DNA of 64,000 nucleotides from Tanytarsus gracilentus (Eukaryota; Arthropoda; Insecta; Diptera; Chironomidae), in assembly GCA_038502055.1 (NCBI GenBank), contig JAXRKN010000042.1, positions 3,596,001-3,660,000 of the forward strand, in the 5' to 3' direction. Shown one piece after another: positions 1-18,840 of the stretch; positions within the stretch are counted from its first letter, which is position 1; each line of letters starts with the position of its first letter. The position numbers were made by a program, and so were the translations under genes. Under the pieces are notes generated by a model. The model was given only the letters and a program-made list of their open reading frames with translations. It was not told where the DNA came from and did no database searches.

Positions 1-8374
<8,374 letters not shown>

Positions 8375-11300
8375 TTTAACAATTGAATTTGGAGCAATTT
8401 TTGTGCAGAAAGCAAATTTTTTTTTGTAAAAGTAATTAATGTATTTTAATCATGCAAATCAATTTCGATATCACTGACATTTAATTATAGCATTACACAA
8501 AATTATCCACGGTAATTAACACAAAATTCGCGAGAGTTTTTTCCACCGAGAGACGTGTAAAAGTTAAGAGCGAACGAGAAAGAGCGCACCGACTTAACGG
8601 AAGGGTATTTTTCTACTGAACTTCTCTTTCTTGTTTATTTACTTTTGGATTGACGATGCCAGTAGCAGAGCAACTTCGCCGCCCTCCTTTTCATTATTGT
8701 ATCTGGTTCGAAAGAAGAAAGAGAAAGAAAAAATGTTTTATTAGCTCTGTGTGTGCGATTGAGAACGCCAATCACGAGTTGCCGAGAGGGCGTTGCTCTT
8801 GTGATGGGCAAGTATGCTTTCATTGGTTGATATAACACGGTGGTATCATGCTATCTCTTACAGACATTGAGACTGTATTGAAGTAATTTATATCCAGGGA
8901 TGTTGATCAAATTATTTATGTGAAATATAATTTTTTATTTACTAAATCTTACAGTAAAAAAGAGATTTTAAATTGATATGTCCAAAATTATACTTTGTTA
9001 ATTTATTTCAACAGTTCTATATAAAGCATTCTTCTTACCTCTACACCCCATGAACAGCTCTTTTGTGCTTTATATAATAAATATATAAACATTCATTACT
9101 ACCGTACATGTATCACACAGAATATCATTTTTCTCTCCGTTTCCATTTCGATATGATGATGTTATTATTTTCTCTCTGCGCTGCTGCTACTGCTTAGGCG
9201 TCAAACAGGAATTATGTCATCGTCGATTTCTAATGGGATTTTATTCATCACCTTTTTTGCTCTTATTGTCGACTGAATTGTATACCTGCATATATGAGGA
9301 TACGAAATATATACGTGGCCTTTATAATGCCATTAAACTCTGCATTATAAGAACAAATAGATGAGAATATGAGAGCTTGGTTACACTAACAATATGAGTA
9401 AATCATTAAATGAAAAAATAGCGTTGTTCGAACGAACTTAGGAATTAACTCCATAAAAATATGAAATACATTTTCGAAAATTTAAAAACTCTATATTGAG
9501 CTTTAGTTTAGATTTTTTCATTTTAAGACTTTTAATTAGTTAGGTAAACTTTTTTTTTAAGCACTGGTGTCAATTAATTAGGTTAATTAAGTTAATTTTT
9601 TTTCTCTGGTCACTTTGAATGATTTTATTTGAAATTGAGTTACTAAATAAAAGATTTAATTTAAAAAATAAAATGAATAGATTTTTTCGAGTAAATGACA
9701 AATAATTTTTATTTGCTCGATTTGCGGGTATCCGTTTTTTAGACTTTGTTACATTATTATTTTTTGCTAGAAAACTATTAGTTTGACAAGTTCGAAGAAA
9801 ATTACGTCATGAATCTTTGGACGACCACTTGCATAACAATGTTCTCTTATTTAACTTAACTATTGGATATGATTTATTTCTCAAACATGACTATCTAGTC
9901 AATCAATCAACTAGACATAATAATTCCACCAAAAAATTCAGTAGCTGTTCGTTGGAACGATGATGGTGATTTTTTATTGTAAAGTTTTTTCAATTATCAT
10001 TTAAAATGATTTACTTAATGCTCGTCAGTTAGTGTTGAGTGAGACGGAGAAAAAATTCTTAGCATCTGTCAAAATATTATGGCTCACAACAAAGTGAATT
10101 AAACGAAATAAGTAATAAGTTATAAGATAAGTTTGAGCTATTAGAACGGGATTCAAGAATTCTCATAGATTTAAGAATTGCCACAAAATAAAATAGATAA
10201 AAATTTGATATCCTAATTAGCTATTGTTTGAGAATAAAATATTAAAATATTTAGATTTAGATATTTTACGAGTTTTTTATTATACACATAATTTTATATA
10301 TATTAAATTAACTGTTATGTATTGGACCTTGAAGGGTTGTCTCAAATAAAAATAAATTATATAGTCATCAACCATTAAACAAAACCCCATACAAAACCAT
10401 GGCACTTATTTTTTGAACAACTTATGAACGTGAAGTGAGTTCGAACTTTAAATATTACTGTGTATTTTGTGTGCTAAAGATTTTCAGGTTTCAAAATTAT
10501 TTAATAAAAATTCACTATGATCCTTCATGGAAAAAGACAATTTAAAAACAAATAAACACGCTTCTTATAGCTCTTGGCGCCTTGATTTGTTATTCTAAAG
10601 TCTCATTGATGAGAAAGTCAAATATGTTAAGGACTTGGAACAAGAAAAAGGACATGAAAGAAATGAGTGCACACATAAACAAATGTCTTATTTCATCATT
10701 GAGTAAAATCTTTCGAGAGGAGTTTAAAAATACGACAAACATAAAATCCACCTTCAATTCAGGAAATTTGATATATAAAATATTTCAAATAATGATATTT
10801 TAGAGGGAAACTCGTATGTGCATTAACCACTGATCCAATACACATGAGTAGTAAAATGCTTCCTACTTATTTCCATCCCTAAAAAAATTGATCTCTGCTG
10901 CTTTTAAAATTAAATCTGTTTTACAATCATCATATTTCTATATGAGGATCTAAGTATATGCACAAAAAACTCTGATTCGAACTAAATACGTCAGATAATA
11001 ATTTGTTTCAGAAAAGGTCTGCAGGCAAATGGATGTTGTTACAAAATCTGTCTCATCCAATATTAACACATTTTTTCCATACACGGAGAAAGAAATTTTG
11101 TTTGCACAAATAAAACTTTTTGACTTCAAAAAAGGTCAATAAATAACGTAAGTGTAATTTATTTGGGGTGGTGTTTTGCTTTAACGTATACGTATCGTCT
11201 TAGAAAAAACCTTCCAAGTCAAAAACATCCACTTTTGAGTTTCGAAACATTTTCTGATAATAAAAAAAAATTACAAGAGAAAAAAAAAATTTCCGATCAA

Positions 11301-11499
11301 AGCAATCTTAGAGAAAGCGAAAGCCAAAAAAACGCAAACTCCTCAAAAAAGATTAAAATATTCATTTATAAGCAATTATATTGAACTTCGGATCAAACTC
11401 AATACTTAAAAAGTAAGTCCTTAAAATCCAACAAAATTTTCAACATTGAATTTTTTTCTTCTAATATTTGTTTTTAATCATGATTTTAAATTTTTCTAG
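8375..11499. promoter_or_regulatory. Optix upstream / intergenic region
   Basis: No supported coding exon is visible between the Optix start codon and the small MGCC gene. The stretch just upstream of Optix (about 8375-8900) is less AT-rich than its surroundings and carries an inverted CCAAT-type box (CATTGGTTG near 8819), so it plausibly contains the Optix promoter. The rest is AT-rich DNA with only short chance frames. The promoter assignment rests on position and this weak motif. Confidence 0.3.
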
Positions 11500-12189
11500 A
11501 TGGGTTGTTGTTTGCGAAAACAACGTGCAAGCACTGCTAGTGGCAATGCTAAAACAAATGCCAAAAACCAGCATCGAATTTGCAAAAGTGATCGAATCGG
11601 CGAGATAATCATGAAGACCTTCAAGCATTGCGGTGGCAACGGCGATGAAATTGACGCAACTGCCAAAAAGGATGAGAAACGTTCAGGTGTAACCGAACTG
11701 ATTTTGACGACAACAAACGAAAGTCATGGTGATGGCAATGAAGACGAGACCAAACAGTATGATGACTATGAGGCAGAAGACGAGACGATCACGGACGACT
11801 CAACTGACTCGGCGGAGAGCAATCACAGCACTGTGTTTGAAAAGGTAATAAATAAGTGCAAATTTTCTCTCATATTCTCTTATATGGCTTCATGAGTCTC
11901 GTTGAACTCGTGATTGCTGGTCAAATCGAATAAAATTGAAGATTTTTTGAGTTTTTGAGTAATGTCCATCAGAGTCAACCAGTACTGCTCCGAACAGCCA
12001 TAATGTCTATTTCTCATGGCGTTGTAGGTCTCGTTGAACTTGTGATTGATATTTTGCTCAGTTTCATTTCTCTTCATGGAATTTGATTTTGACTATCGTT
12101 AACTACGAATTTGTTTTTCTTCATCAATTATTCTTTAGGCCTTAAGAAGGAGAAAACTCACGGTGGACCAAATGCAGCTGCAATTTTAA
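11500..12189 (+). CDS. Small acidic protein with MGCC double-acylation N-terminus (unrecognised)
   Basis: Two exons, 11500-11844 and 12139-12189, joined by a GT-AG intron (phase 0), giving 131 residues. The protein starts MGCCLRKQ: Gly2 followed by Cys3/Cys4 and basic residues is the usual signal for N-myristoylation plus palmitoylation, predicting attachment to the inner face of a membrane. A basic segment (about residues 5-60) is followed by a very acidic Asp/Glu/Thr/Ser segment (about 75-110), and the second exon ends in a basic tail (ALRRRKL). ATG 11500 directly follows an acceptor-like TTTTTCTAG, so a 5'UTR intron is likely. A polyadenylation signal AATAAA lies at 12293-12298, about 100 bp after the stop. 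I do not recognise the family. The intron contains an antisense copy of a local repeat (see 11870-12075). Exon structure is moderately secure, function unknown. Confidence 0.6.
11870..12075 (-). repeat. Diverged antisense copy of the 120-bp coding-like repeat
   Basis: Inside the intron of the MGCC gene, the minus strand reads as about one and a half units of the repeat that forms an array at 16001-16980. The shared DNA core corresponds to CACGAGTTCAACGA and CATGAAGCCATA of the array. At protein level the copy keeps HYGC, a Trp, MDI.QK and SNHEFNETHEAI in the same order as the array's HFGC, W, MMDIPQK and SNHEFNDTHEAI. Confidence 0.75.
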
Positions 12190-12299
12190 TTTTTATACGT
12201 TTTTAATCTAATTGTAGTTGTTAGTTTTTGGAGAACGGGTTGAAGTAAAATTGTGTAGTTGTGTTGTCTAGTTGTTCATTAGAATTTTACTCAATAAAG

Positions 12300-13458
12300 C
12301 GTTTTACTTTTTGTATATTCTGAACTAGCTCTTTATGTTTCTTAAAATTTTCCTGAAATTTATAATAGAAACCACAAACAATAAAATTGTGATTGCTCAA
12401 TCGAGTTTTTTGAAATAATTGATGAATTTTGCAATCACATGATTTTTATGTGGAATCGCGATGAAGTTTTAAATCACCAGCATCGCAAGAATTCTGCGAA
12501 GTGCGTGAATTATTCAAAATAAAATGTTTGAATTTCAAAATCGGCATATTGAGCAACTTTCGATTATGATGTGAAAATTAGAATTAATGGATGAGATTTT
12601 CTAATTTTTGTGAATTTATTTTAATTTTTGCTATTTTGATTAATGCTTTTTAAAGGTTAAAAATTTTCGCTCCAAGTTTAGATAAATTTAAATTGAAAAA
12701 ATCCAAAATTTCCTTCACACTTTCATTCATTTTTAGAAATTTTATCCAAGATAACAATTTAAGATTTTTACTAGTTGCACTTCACTGTATGACGATGGAA
12801 TTAAAATCAATCTAATGAGTTATTTTGAGTTTTTGCTAGTTAAATTTGTTAATAATATTTCTTCATTCATTGTTTGAATTTTTTTGGGTGCAAAACGAAA
12901 GTTTAAAGAATCAAATAAAATTTAAAAATATTTTTTCGAATCAAATCTCCAACAAAATTTTAGCCTAAATCTAACGTCTAAAAAATCAGTTATTAACTAG
13001 CTTTTGGTTTCTATTACTTTAACTGTTATTTTTGCAGGCTGATAATTTAAATTTATCATAGTTTAGTTTTTTTTTCTAAAAAATTAATGACAAACCATGC
13101 TCTAGTCATATGTCTTGCCAATATCTTGTTTTCATTGCGTCCATGTCCTTGTCTTGTTATCGCAGTTAGTTGACGCTTGATCTTCATAATATTCTACAGG
13201 CTAATGGTTTAATTATCATGTCACTCGTTTATTTTGTGGAAACAGAAACTCGAATCAAATATCGAAACCGATCTTGTTTTATTTTTTTGCAATGACCTGT
13301 TGAGTGAATTAAATTTAAAAATCTGAGTTTAAAAAGCTAATTAGTCTGAACAGAGGGATTTAAGTTGCACTAAATGGCTTTACACCAAAAATATTTTATT
13401 GATTTATAACTTTGAAGGTTGAGTTATTTTTAAAGCAACAATTTTAAAATATTTATAG
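12300..13458. other. AT-rich intergenic DNA, nothing seen
   Basis: Between the polyadenylation signal of the MGCC gene and the next open frame I see no exon, RNA gene or clear repeat. Confidence 0.5.
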
Positions 13459-13821
13459 ATGGGCGATTTTTGGATTTGTACGGGATGGCGATTGAACGAC
13501 GGTACTGACGAATTAGACGAGAAGAATTCTATGACGACGGAAAGGCATTTAAAGGACGGCACTGTAAAATCGGAAAAGGAGACGACCATGCAGACGGAGA
13601 AAATTTCAGCGTTTGAAAAAGTTAAGTATAATTTTGTCAATTCTTCAATGAGTGTTGATGAGCAAATTAACATGACTGACTTCATAATGACCGGTCCTAA
13701 AGTCTCGACCACGAATAGCGCTGTTCGTGTGTTCGGGACAATGAAACCGGTTCATTTTGAAGGAAGTTATTCTTATAATTTATTGTTTATTGGCTCATTA
13801 CCACATATTATTTATCCATAA
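13459..13821 (+). CDS. Open frame of 120 codons, unrecognised, doubtful
   Basis: An ATG-started frame directly after an acceptor-like ATTTATAG, starting MGDFWICTGW. Its first half is charged and rich in Thr, Glu, Asp and Lys, unlike translated AT-rich intergenic DNA, and a possible donor (GTTAAGT at 13621) follows an FEK codon triplet. The upstream MGCC gene also splices directly after FEK, which may be coincidence. I cannot find a following exon and recognise no domain. It may be a small gene, a decayed relative of its neighbour, or chance. Confidence 0.25.
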   Translation: MGDFWICTGWRLNDGTDELDEKNSMTTERHLKDGTVKSEKETTMQTEKISAFEKVKYNFVNSSMSVDEQINMTDFIMTGPKVSTTNSAVRVFGTMKPVHFEGSYSYNLLFIGSLPHIIYP

Positions 13822-14780
13822 ATTTAATTTAATTGAATTTATTGCTATTTTGAGCTATTTTGAATTTAGAAATTTGTGAGATTAACTTGCAAAGATATTT
13901 TAAGCTATAGCAATAAAAATAGCGAGCTTGTATAATTTAATTTATTCATAAATGAAGAAACTAAAATAATTTAACACAAATATTTTAATCTTATTAACTT
14001 GCATGAAAATGTTTAAATTAAAAAGTTTCTTCATTTATCATTTTATCATATAACTAATATATTATCTTTATTTTCTCCCGAGCAGGATGATTAAAATTTG
14101 TTTTGGTCTGTTGTTAAGTTTGATATAAAATATTCAAACAATTGACCACATTTTAAAATTTTAATCATATAATAATTATATAACTAATTATTTTCTTTTC
14201 TTCCCATTTATTTCATTTCATCTTTTTCTAATCGGAATTTTTTTAAAAAGAAAATTCTGATGAAATTTTTATAAAGTTTAAAATATTTAAAGATTATTTA
14301 TTTTAAAACTTTTTTTTATAAAACTAGAAAATTTGTAGGCGGCAAGCTCAGTTTCGAATTACAATTAATAGAATAATTTTTTCTTTAGAATTTTTGTTTG
14401 AGTGAATTTAAATCATAAATTTAAAAAATTCAAAATTCAAAAGTTAAAAAGTTTCAAAATTTTAAAATTACAAAATTCAAAAGTTAGAAAGTTTCAAAAT
14501 TATTAAGTTAGTAATTATGGGTGTTATCTTGAGAAATTTAGATTTTTCCTTAAAATTCCTATTGCATTTTTTCAAAATTATTTTTCAAAATTTAAAAGTT
14601 ACAAAAGTGGGTGTAATTTTGGAAAGTTAGCAGATTTTGATTTTTACTTTGAGTGTTAACGTTGGGGAAATTTCAATTAAAAAATACGAGTTAGGGATTT
14701 TTCAAAATTTTAAATGTAGGGCAATATTAAAGTAGGAGGATTTTGAAATATTTAATGAAAGCTTGTGGGCCCGGAATAGT
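13822..14780. other. AT-rich intergenic DNA, nothing seen
   Basis: Long A/T runs and phrases of the AAAATTCAAAAGTT type recur around 14430-14620, suggesting locally duplicated low-complexity DNA. No gene is visible. Confidence 0.5.
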
Positions 14781-15585
14781 AAACTTTAGATTAGATTAGA
14801 TTAGATGAGATTAGTTTAGATTAGATTAGATTAGATTAGATTAGATGAAGATTAGGTAGCCACTACAGAAGTAGGAGAGACGTCCAACGTTTATGAACGC
14901 TAGTGGCTCAGAAATAGGAAAACTTTAGATTAGATTAGATTAGATTAGATTAGATGAGATTAGATTAGATCAGATTAGATGAGATTAGTTTCGATTAGAT
15001 TAGATTAGATTAGATGAAGATTAGGTAGCCACTACAGAAGTAGGAGAGACGTCCAACGTTTATGAACGCTAGTGGCTCAGAAATAGGAAAACTTTAGATT
15101 AGATTAGATGAGATTAGATGAGATTAGATTAGATCAGATTAGATGAGATTAGTTTAGATTAGATTAGATTAGATGAAAATTAGGTAGCCACTACAGAAGT
15201 AGGAGAGACGTCCAACGTTTATGAACGCAAGTGGTTCAGAAATAGGAAAACTTTAGATTAGATTAGATTAGATGAGATTAAATTAGATTAGATTAGATTA
15301 ATTTCGATTAGATTAGATTAGATGAAGATTAGGTAGCCACTACAGAAGTAGGAGAGACGTCCAACGTTTATGAACGCAAGTGGCTCAGAAATAGGAAAAC
15401 TTTAGATTAGATTAGATTAGATGAGATTAGATTAGATCAGATTAGATTAGATGAGATTAGATTAGATCAGATTAGATTAGATTAGATTAGATTAGATTAG
15501 ATGAAGATTAGGTAGCCACTACTGAAGTAGGAGAGACGTCCAACGTTTATGAACGCTAGTGGCTCAGGAAGAGGAAAACTTTAGG
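14781..15585 (+). repeat. Satellite-like array: (TTAGA)n blocks alternating with a fixed spacer
   Basis: Runs of the pentamer TTAGA/GATTA, with occasional GATGA and GATCA variants, alternate with a nearly invariant spacer of about 75-80 bp (starting GAAGATTAGGTAGCCACTAC, containing GGAGAGACGTCCAACGTTTA, ending near AGGAAAACTTTAGA). Five spacer copies start at 14847, 15016, 15175, 15324 and 15503, so the period is 169, 159, 149 and 179 bp. Spacer copies differ by only a few substitutions, indicating recent amplification or homogenisation. Confidence 0.95.
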
Positions 15586-15840
15586 AAATTAATTAGAAAT
15601 GTACTGAAATTTATTGGAACTTGAAGAAAAAAAATTACTTGATGAAAATTTTACGGAGCTTTACAAATTTAATTAAAAATCGGAATTCTATTGGAATTCC
15701 TAAATTGTTTAATGAACGTATCGTTACATATAACAAATTCCGTCATTCTAAAAAAATTTCATCAAGTTCTTATTTTTCGTCAAGTTCTGATAGACTTCCA
15801 GGAAATGTTGAGGATAAATTTTTAAGATTTTTAAGAAGGT

Positions 15841-15895
15841 ATTCTGGGTCCCACAGCTGTAAACCCGGGTTCTCAGGATCCCAGATTTGAGATTC
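15841..15895. repeat. Foldback repeat, copy 1 (right-hand part with centre)
   Basis: Contains the palindromic centre GGGTCCCACAGCTGTAAACC and the right arm (CCCGGGTTCTCAGGATCCCA, then GATTTGAGATTC) shared with copies at 17735-17806 and 18400-18470. Here the outer left arm is lost: the copy begins at ATTCTGGGTCCC. Confidence 0.85.
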
Positions 15896-16000
15896 TTACG
15901 GGGTGTAAAAAAATTGAGAGTAAAGGGGTAAAAACAAGATGGGTCTGCAAACGGCGTTGCCATTTCCAATAGCTCCGCTGTCTTAGATTAGTACCCCATA

Positions 16001-16980
16001 GTTCTGAAAAATGGACATTAGTGGCACTCCTGGCCGGCCATGATGGACATTCTTCAAAAATCGTCAATGTCAATCGATTCCTGATGCAATGACGAGTTCA
16101 ACGACATACATGAAGCCATAGTTCTGAAAAATGGACATTAGTGGCACTCCTGGCAGGCCATGATGGACATTCATCAAAAATCATCAATGCCATTCGATTC
16201 CTGGTCCAATTACGAGTTCAACGAGATACATGAAGCCATGGTTCTGAAAAATGGACATTTTGGCTGTCCGTGGCACTGCTGGCCGGCCATGATGGACATT
16301 CCTCAAAAATCATCTATATCAATCGATTCCTGGTCCAATCACGAGTTCAACGATACCCATGAAGCCATAGTTCTAAAAAATGGACATTAGTGGCACTCCT
16401 GGCCGACCATGATGGACATTCCTCAAAAATCGTCAATGTCAATCGATTCCTGATGCAATGACGAGTTCAACGACATACATGAAGCCATAGTTCTGAAAAA
16501 TGGACATTAGTGGCACTCCTGACCGTCCATGATGGACACTCCTCAAAAATCGTCAATGTCAATCGATTCCTGATGCAATGACGAGTTCAACGACATACAT
16601 GAAGCCATAGTTCTAAAAAATGGACATTAGTGGCACTCCTGGCCGGCCATGATGGACATTCTTCAAAAATCGTCAATGTCAATCGATTCCTGGTCAAATT
16701 ACGAGTTCAACGATACCCATGAAGCCATAGTTCTGAAAAATGGACATTAGTGGCACTCCTGACCGTCCATGATGGACACTCCTCAAAAATCGTCAATGTC
16801 AATCGATTCCTGGTCAAATTACGAGTTCAACGATACCCATGAAGCCATAGTTCTGAAAAATGGGCATTAGTGGCACTCCAGGCCGGCCATGATGGACACT
16901 CCTCAAAAATCGTCAATGCCAATCGATTCTTGATGCAATTACGAGTTCAACGATACCCATGAAGCCATATAAAAGAAAAT
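16001..16980 (+). repeat. Tandem array of a 120-bp unit (about eight copies)
   Basis: Copies marked by GTTCTRAAAAATGG start at 16001, 16121, 16241, 16370, 16490, 16610, 16730 and 16850. The period is exactly 120 bp apart from one 129-bp unit with a 9-bp insertion that adds a HFGC-type segment. All lengths are multiples of three. The third and fourth units are open across their junction (frame open 16160-16390). Most other units carry a stop from GACATTAG or TCCTGATGC. A more degenerate unit seems to follow to about 17045. Two different sub-types alternate (TGATGCAATGACG and TGGTCAAATTACG), suggesting amplification of multi-unit blocks. Confidence 0.93.
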
Positions 16981-17141
16981 TTGTATGAAAAAGGACATTT
17001 TTGCACTCAGGGACGGTCCTTGAAGGGTCATACCTCAAAACTAAATACTTCTTGCACAACTAGAGCCAAAACCCGATCTTTAGCCACAAACCCGAGTCAA
17101 ATCCGACCAGCCGTTCTTGAGATATGGCGTTCACTAAGATC

Positions 17142-17194
17142 GTAAGAAAGTAAGAAAGTGAGAAAGTGAGAAAGTGAGAAAGTGAGAAAGTAAG
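17142..17194 (+). repeat. (GTGAGAAA)n microsatellite
   Basis: About six tandem copies of an 8-bp unit GTGAGAAA with GTAAGAAA variants at both edges. It separates the end of the 120-bp array region from the interspersed repeat that starts near 17210. Confidence 0.85.
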
Positions 17195-17209
17195 ATGACT
17201 TAAATGGCT

Positions 17210-17384
17210 CTAACTCCTCGTAGGATCAACCGATTTCAAATCTGTTTTCGCCAGTTTGTAGGGTTTGACTAGGCCTATCATTTGAGTATAAGTTTTGATA
17301 TTGCAAAATGTAATGTCTTGGCATTAGGGGCCGAAAACAGGTTTTGGAAAAATCCAAAATTAATATATAGCGGAGCTATAATTT
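17210..17384 (+). repeat. Interspersed repeat, copy 1 of 2 in window
   Basis: Shares an ordered series of segments with 63352-63515: GGATCAACCGAT, TTTTCGCCAGTTTGTAGGG, TTGACTAGGCCTATC, TTTGAGTATAAGTTTT, TGTCTTGGCATTAG and ATCCAAAATTAATATA. No coding capacity is visible. It is an unclassified mobile-element fragment; no terminal repeats or target duplication could be defined. Confidence 0.8.
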
Positions 17385-17466
17385 TAAGGGGGTTGAGGGA
17401 ATTTTTGTAGTATAGGAAAAAAATTTTTAATTGAAATCAACCCCATAAAAACGTGAAACATTTTTT

Positions 17467-17635
17467 CGCCCCGGCGTCCTGCCCAAAATTTTTTAAAGTA
17501 AATTAATCTTTAAAATTTTTACTTTTTTCATCCCTTGGAAAAAATCCAAAAATTTAACGATAGGAAAAATTAATTAGCGAGACTGATGACTTTGGAATCA
17601 ACGATCTATGTGACGATGTGGCAGCTAATGGTCGA
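17467..17635 (+). repeat. Long direct repeat, copy 1
   Basis: Begins CGCCCCGGCGTCCTGCCCAA, continues through TTTCATCCCTTGGAAAAAAT and ends GTGGCAGCTAATGGTCGA. A near-identical copy lies at 17930-18099 and a truncated, more diverged one at 18585-18675. Each copy stands in a fixed relation to a foldback copy: foldbacks follow at 17735 and 18400, so the underlying unit is several hundred bp long. Confidence 0.85.
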
Positions 17636-17734
17636 ATTGCCGTGTTGATGGCCTTTTGGGTGTTGAAAAAATTTTTAATCGTGATTTGAGTAAGAAAATT
17701 TTTAAATTTAGAATTATTTATGTTAAAAATTTGC

Positions 17735-17806
17735 GAGATCTCAAATTTCGGGATTCTGGGTCCCACAGCTGTAAACCCGGGTTCCCAGGATCCTAAATTT
17801 GAGATT
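17735..17806. repeat. Foldback repeat, copy 2 (complete)
   Basis: An imperfect inverted repeat of about 35 bp per arm, from GAGATCTCAAATTTCGGGAT to CCTAAATTTGAGATTC, centred on the palindrome CAGCTG. Transcribed RNA could form a long hairpin. Confidence 0.88.
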
Positions 17807-17929
17807 CAAAGGGGGTTTAAAAAGTTGAGGAAAGGGATTAAAATTTTGGGTGGAGTTTAGGAGATTTTTATAGTATAGGAAAAAATTTTTTAACTGAAAT
17901 CATCCGGAAAGAAATATGAAAGTTTTTTT

Positions 17930-18099
17930 CGCCCCGGCGTCCTGCCCAAACTTTTTTTTATTTAATTAATCTTTAAAAATTTTACTTTTCTCATCCCTTG
18001 GAAAAAATCCAAAAATTTAATGATAGGAAAAATTAATTAGCGAGACTGATGACTTTGGAATCAACGATCAATGTGACGATGTGGCAGCTAATGGTCGAT
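17930..18099 (+). repeat. Long direct repeat, copy 2
   Basis: Nearly identical to 17467-17635, including GACTGATGACTTTGGAATCA near the end. The sequence then diverges after GGTCGA. Confidence 0.85.
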
Positions 18100-18399
18100 T
18101 TTAATTCCACAACACATGAACAGAGCCATATAACTTATTTAAATCATCCAGCTCTACACAGGTATGAATAACTTGATAATGATTTAAATTAAATGATTAA
18201 AATAAATTAATTTCTACAGTTCTATGGTTTTTGATGTGCAGGAAGGAGCTTTCATCGTTCGTGGTTGGATGCGCCACCACACAATAATTGGAGTGTTGAT
18301 GTTCTTTTTTTGAGTGTTGAGAAAATTTTCAATCCTCAATGTTGATTTTAATAAGAAAATTTTTAAATTTGAATTTTTTAGGGTTGAAATTTTTTAGGC

Positions 18400-18470
18400 G
18401 AGATCTCAAATTTCGGGATCCTGGGTCCCACAGCTGTAAACCCGGGTTCTCAGGATCCCATATTTGAGAT
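18400..18470. repeat. Foldback repeat, copy 3 (complete)
   Basis: Same palindrome as copy 2, from GAGATCTCAAATTTCGGGAT through CACAGCTGTAAACCCGGG to CATATTTGAGAT. Arms are imperfect but the centre is identical to the other two copies. Confidence 0.88.
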
Positions 18471-18584
18471 TCATAAAAGGTTTTGAAACTTGAGAATAGA
18501 AAGATAAATTTTTAGTTATGATTGAAGTTGAGAAAAAAATATTTTTAAATTTAAAAATGCTTAAAAAAATATGAAAGATTTTTT

Positions 18585-18675
18585 CGCCCCGGCGTCATGC
18601 GCAAATTTTTTTTTAGTTGAATTAATCTTTAAAATTTTCACTTTTATCTTCCCTGGGAAAAATCCAAAAATTCCG
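18585..18675 (+). repeat. Long direct repeat, copy 3 (truncated)
   Basis: Begins CGCCCCGGCGTCATGCGCAA and matches the first half of the copies at 17467 and 17930, ending near AATCCAAAAATTCCGCC. Confidence 0.75.
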
Positions 18676-18796
18676 CCAAAAGAAAAAGGATGTTGGTTCC
18701 TCTACTGGGTGTTGGTCCTTCTATAAAATGGTTTCTCCGAGGCTTCTCCAAGGTTTCTCTTAAAAAAAATTCTCTAGAAAAACCCCCAAAAAATCT

Positions 18797-18840
18797 TCCC
18801 CATATTTAAATTTCCAATGCTGATCTATTACAAGTGGGTT
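18797..18840 (+). repeat. Short interspersed segment shared with 61698-61743
   Basis: CTTCCCCAT, ATTTCCAATGCTGATCT and TTACAAGTGGGTT occur in the same order here and at 61698-61743, where the segment lies inside an intron of an unrecognised gene. It is probably the end of a dispersed element. Confidence 0.65.

Noticed and set aside
10582..10803. Plus-strand frame of 73 codons upstream of the MGCC gene
   Set aside because: Lys/Ile/Asn composition expected of AT-rich DNA, no motif and no splice support.
14781..15585. CRISPR array
   Set aside because: Spacers are identical rather than unique, the repeats are pentamers, and the surroundings are eukaryotic.
14781..15585. Telomeric repeat (TTAGG)n
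   Set aside because: The unit is TTAGA, it is internal between genes and interrupted by a fixed spacer.
15621..15890. Plus-strand open frame of 89 codons after the pentamer array
   Set aside because: It runs into the foldback repeat, has repeat-like content (SSSYFSSSSD) and no splice context.
16160..16390. A gene within the 120-bp array
   Set aside because: Only two adjacent units are open; flanking units carry stops in the same place, so the array itself is not a working gene.
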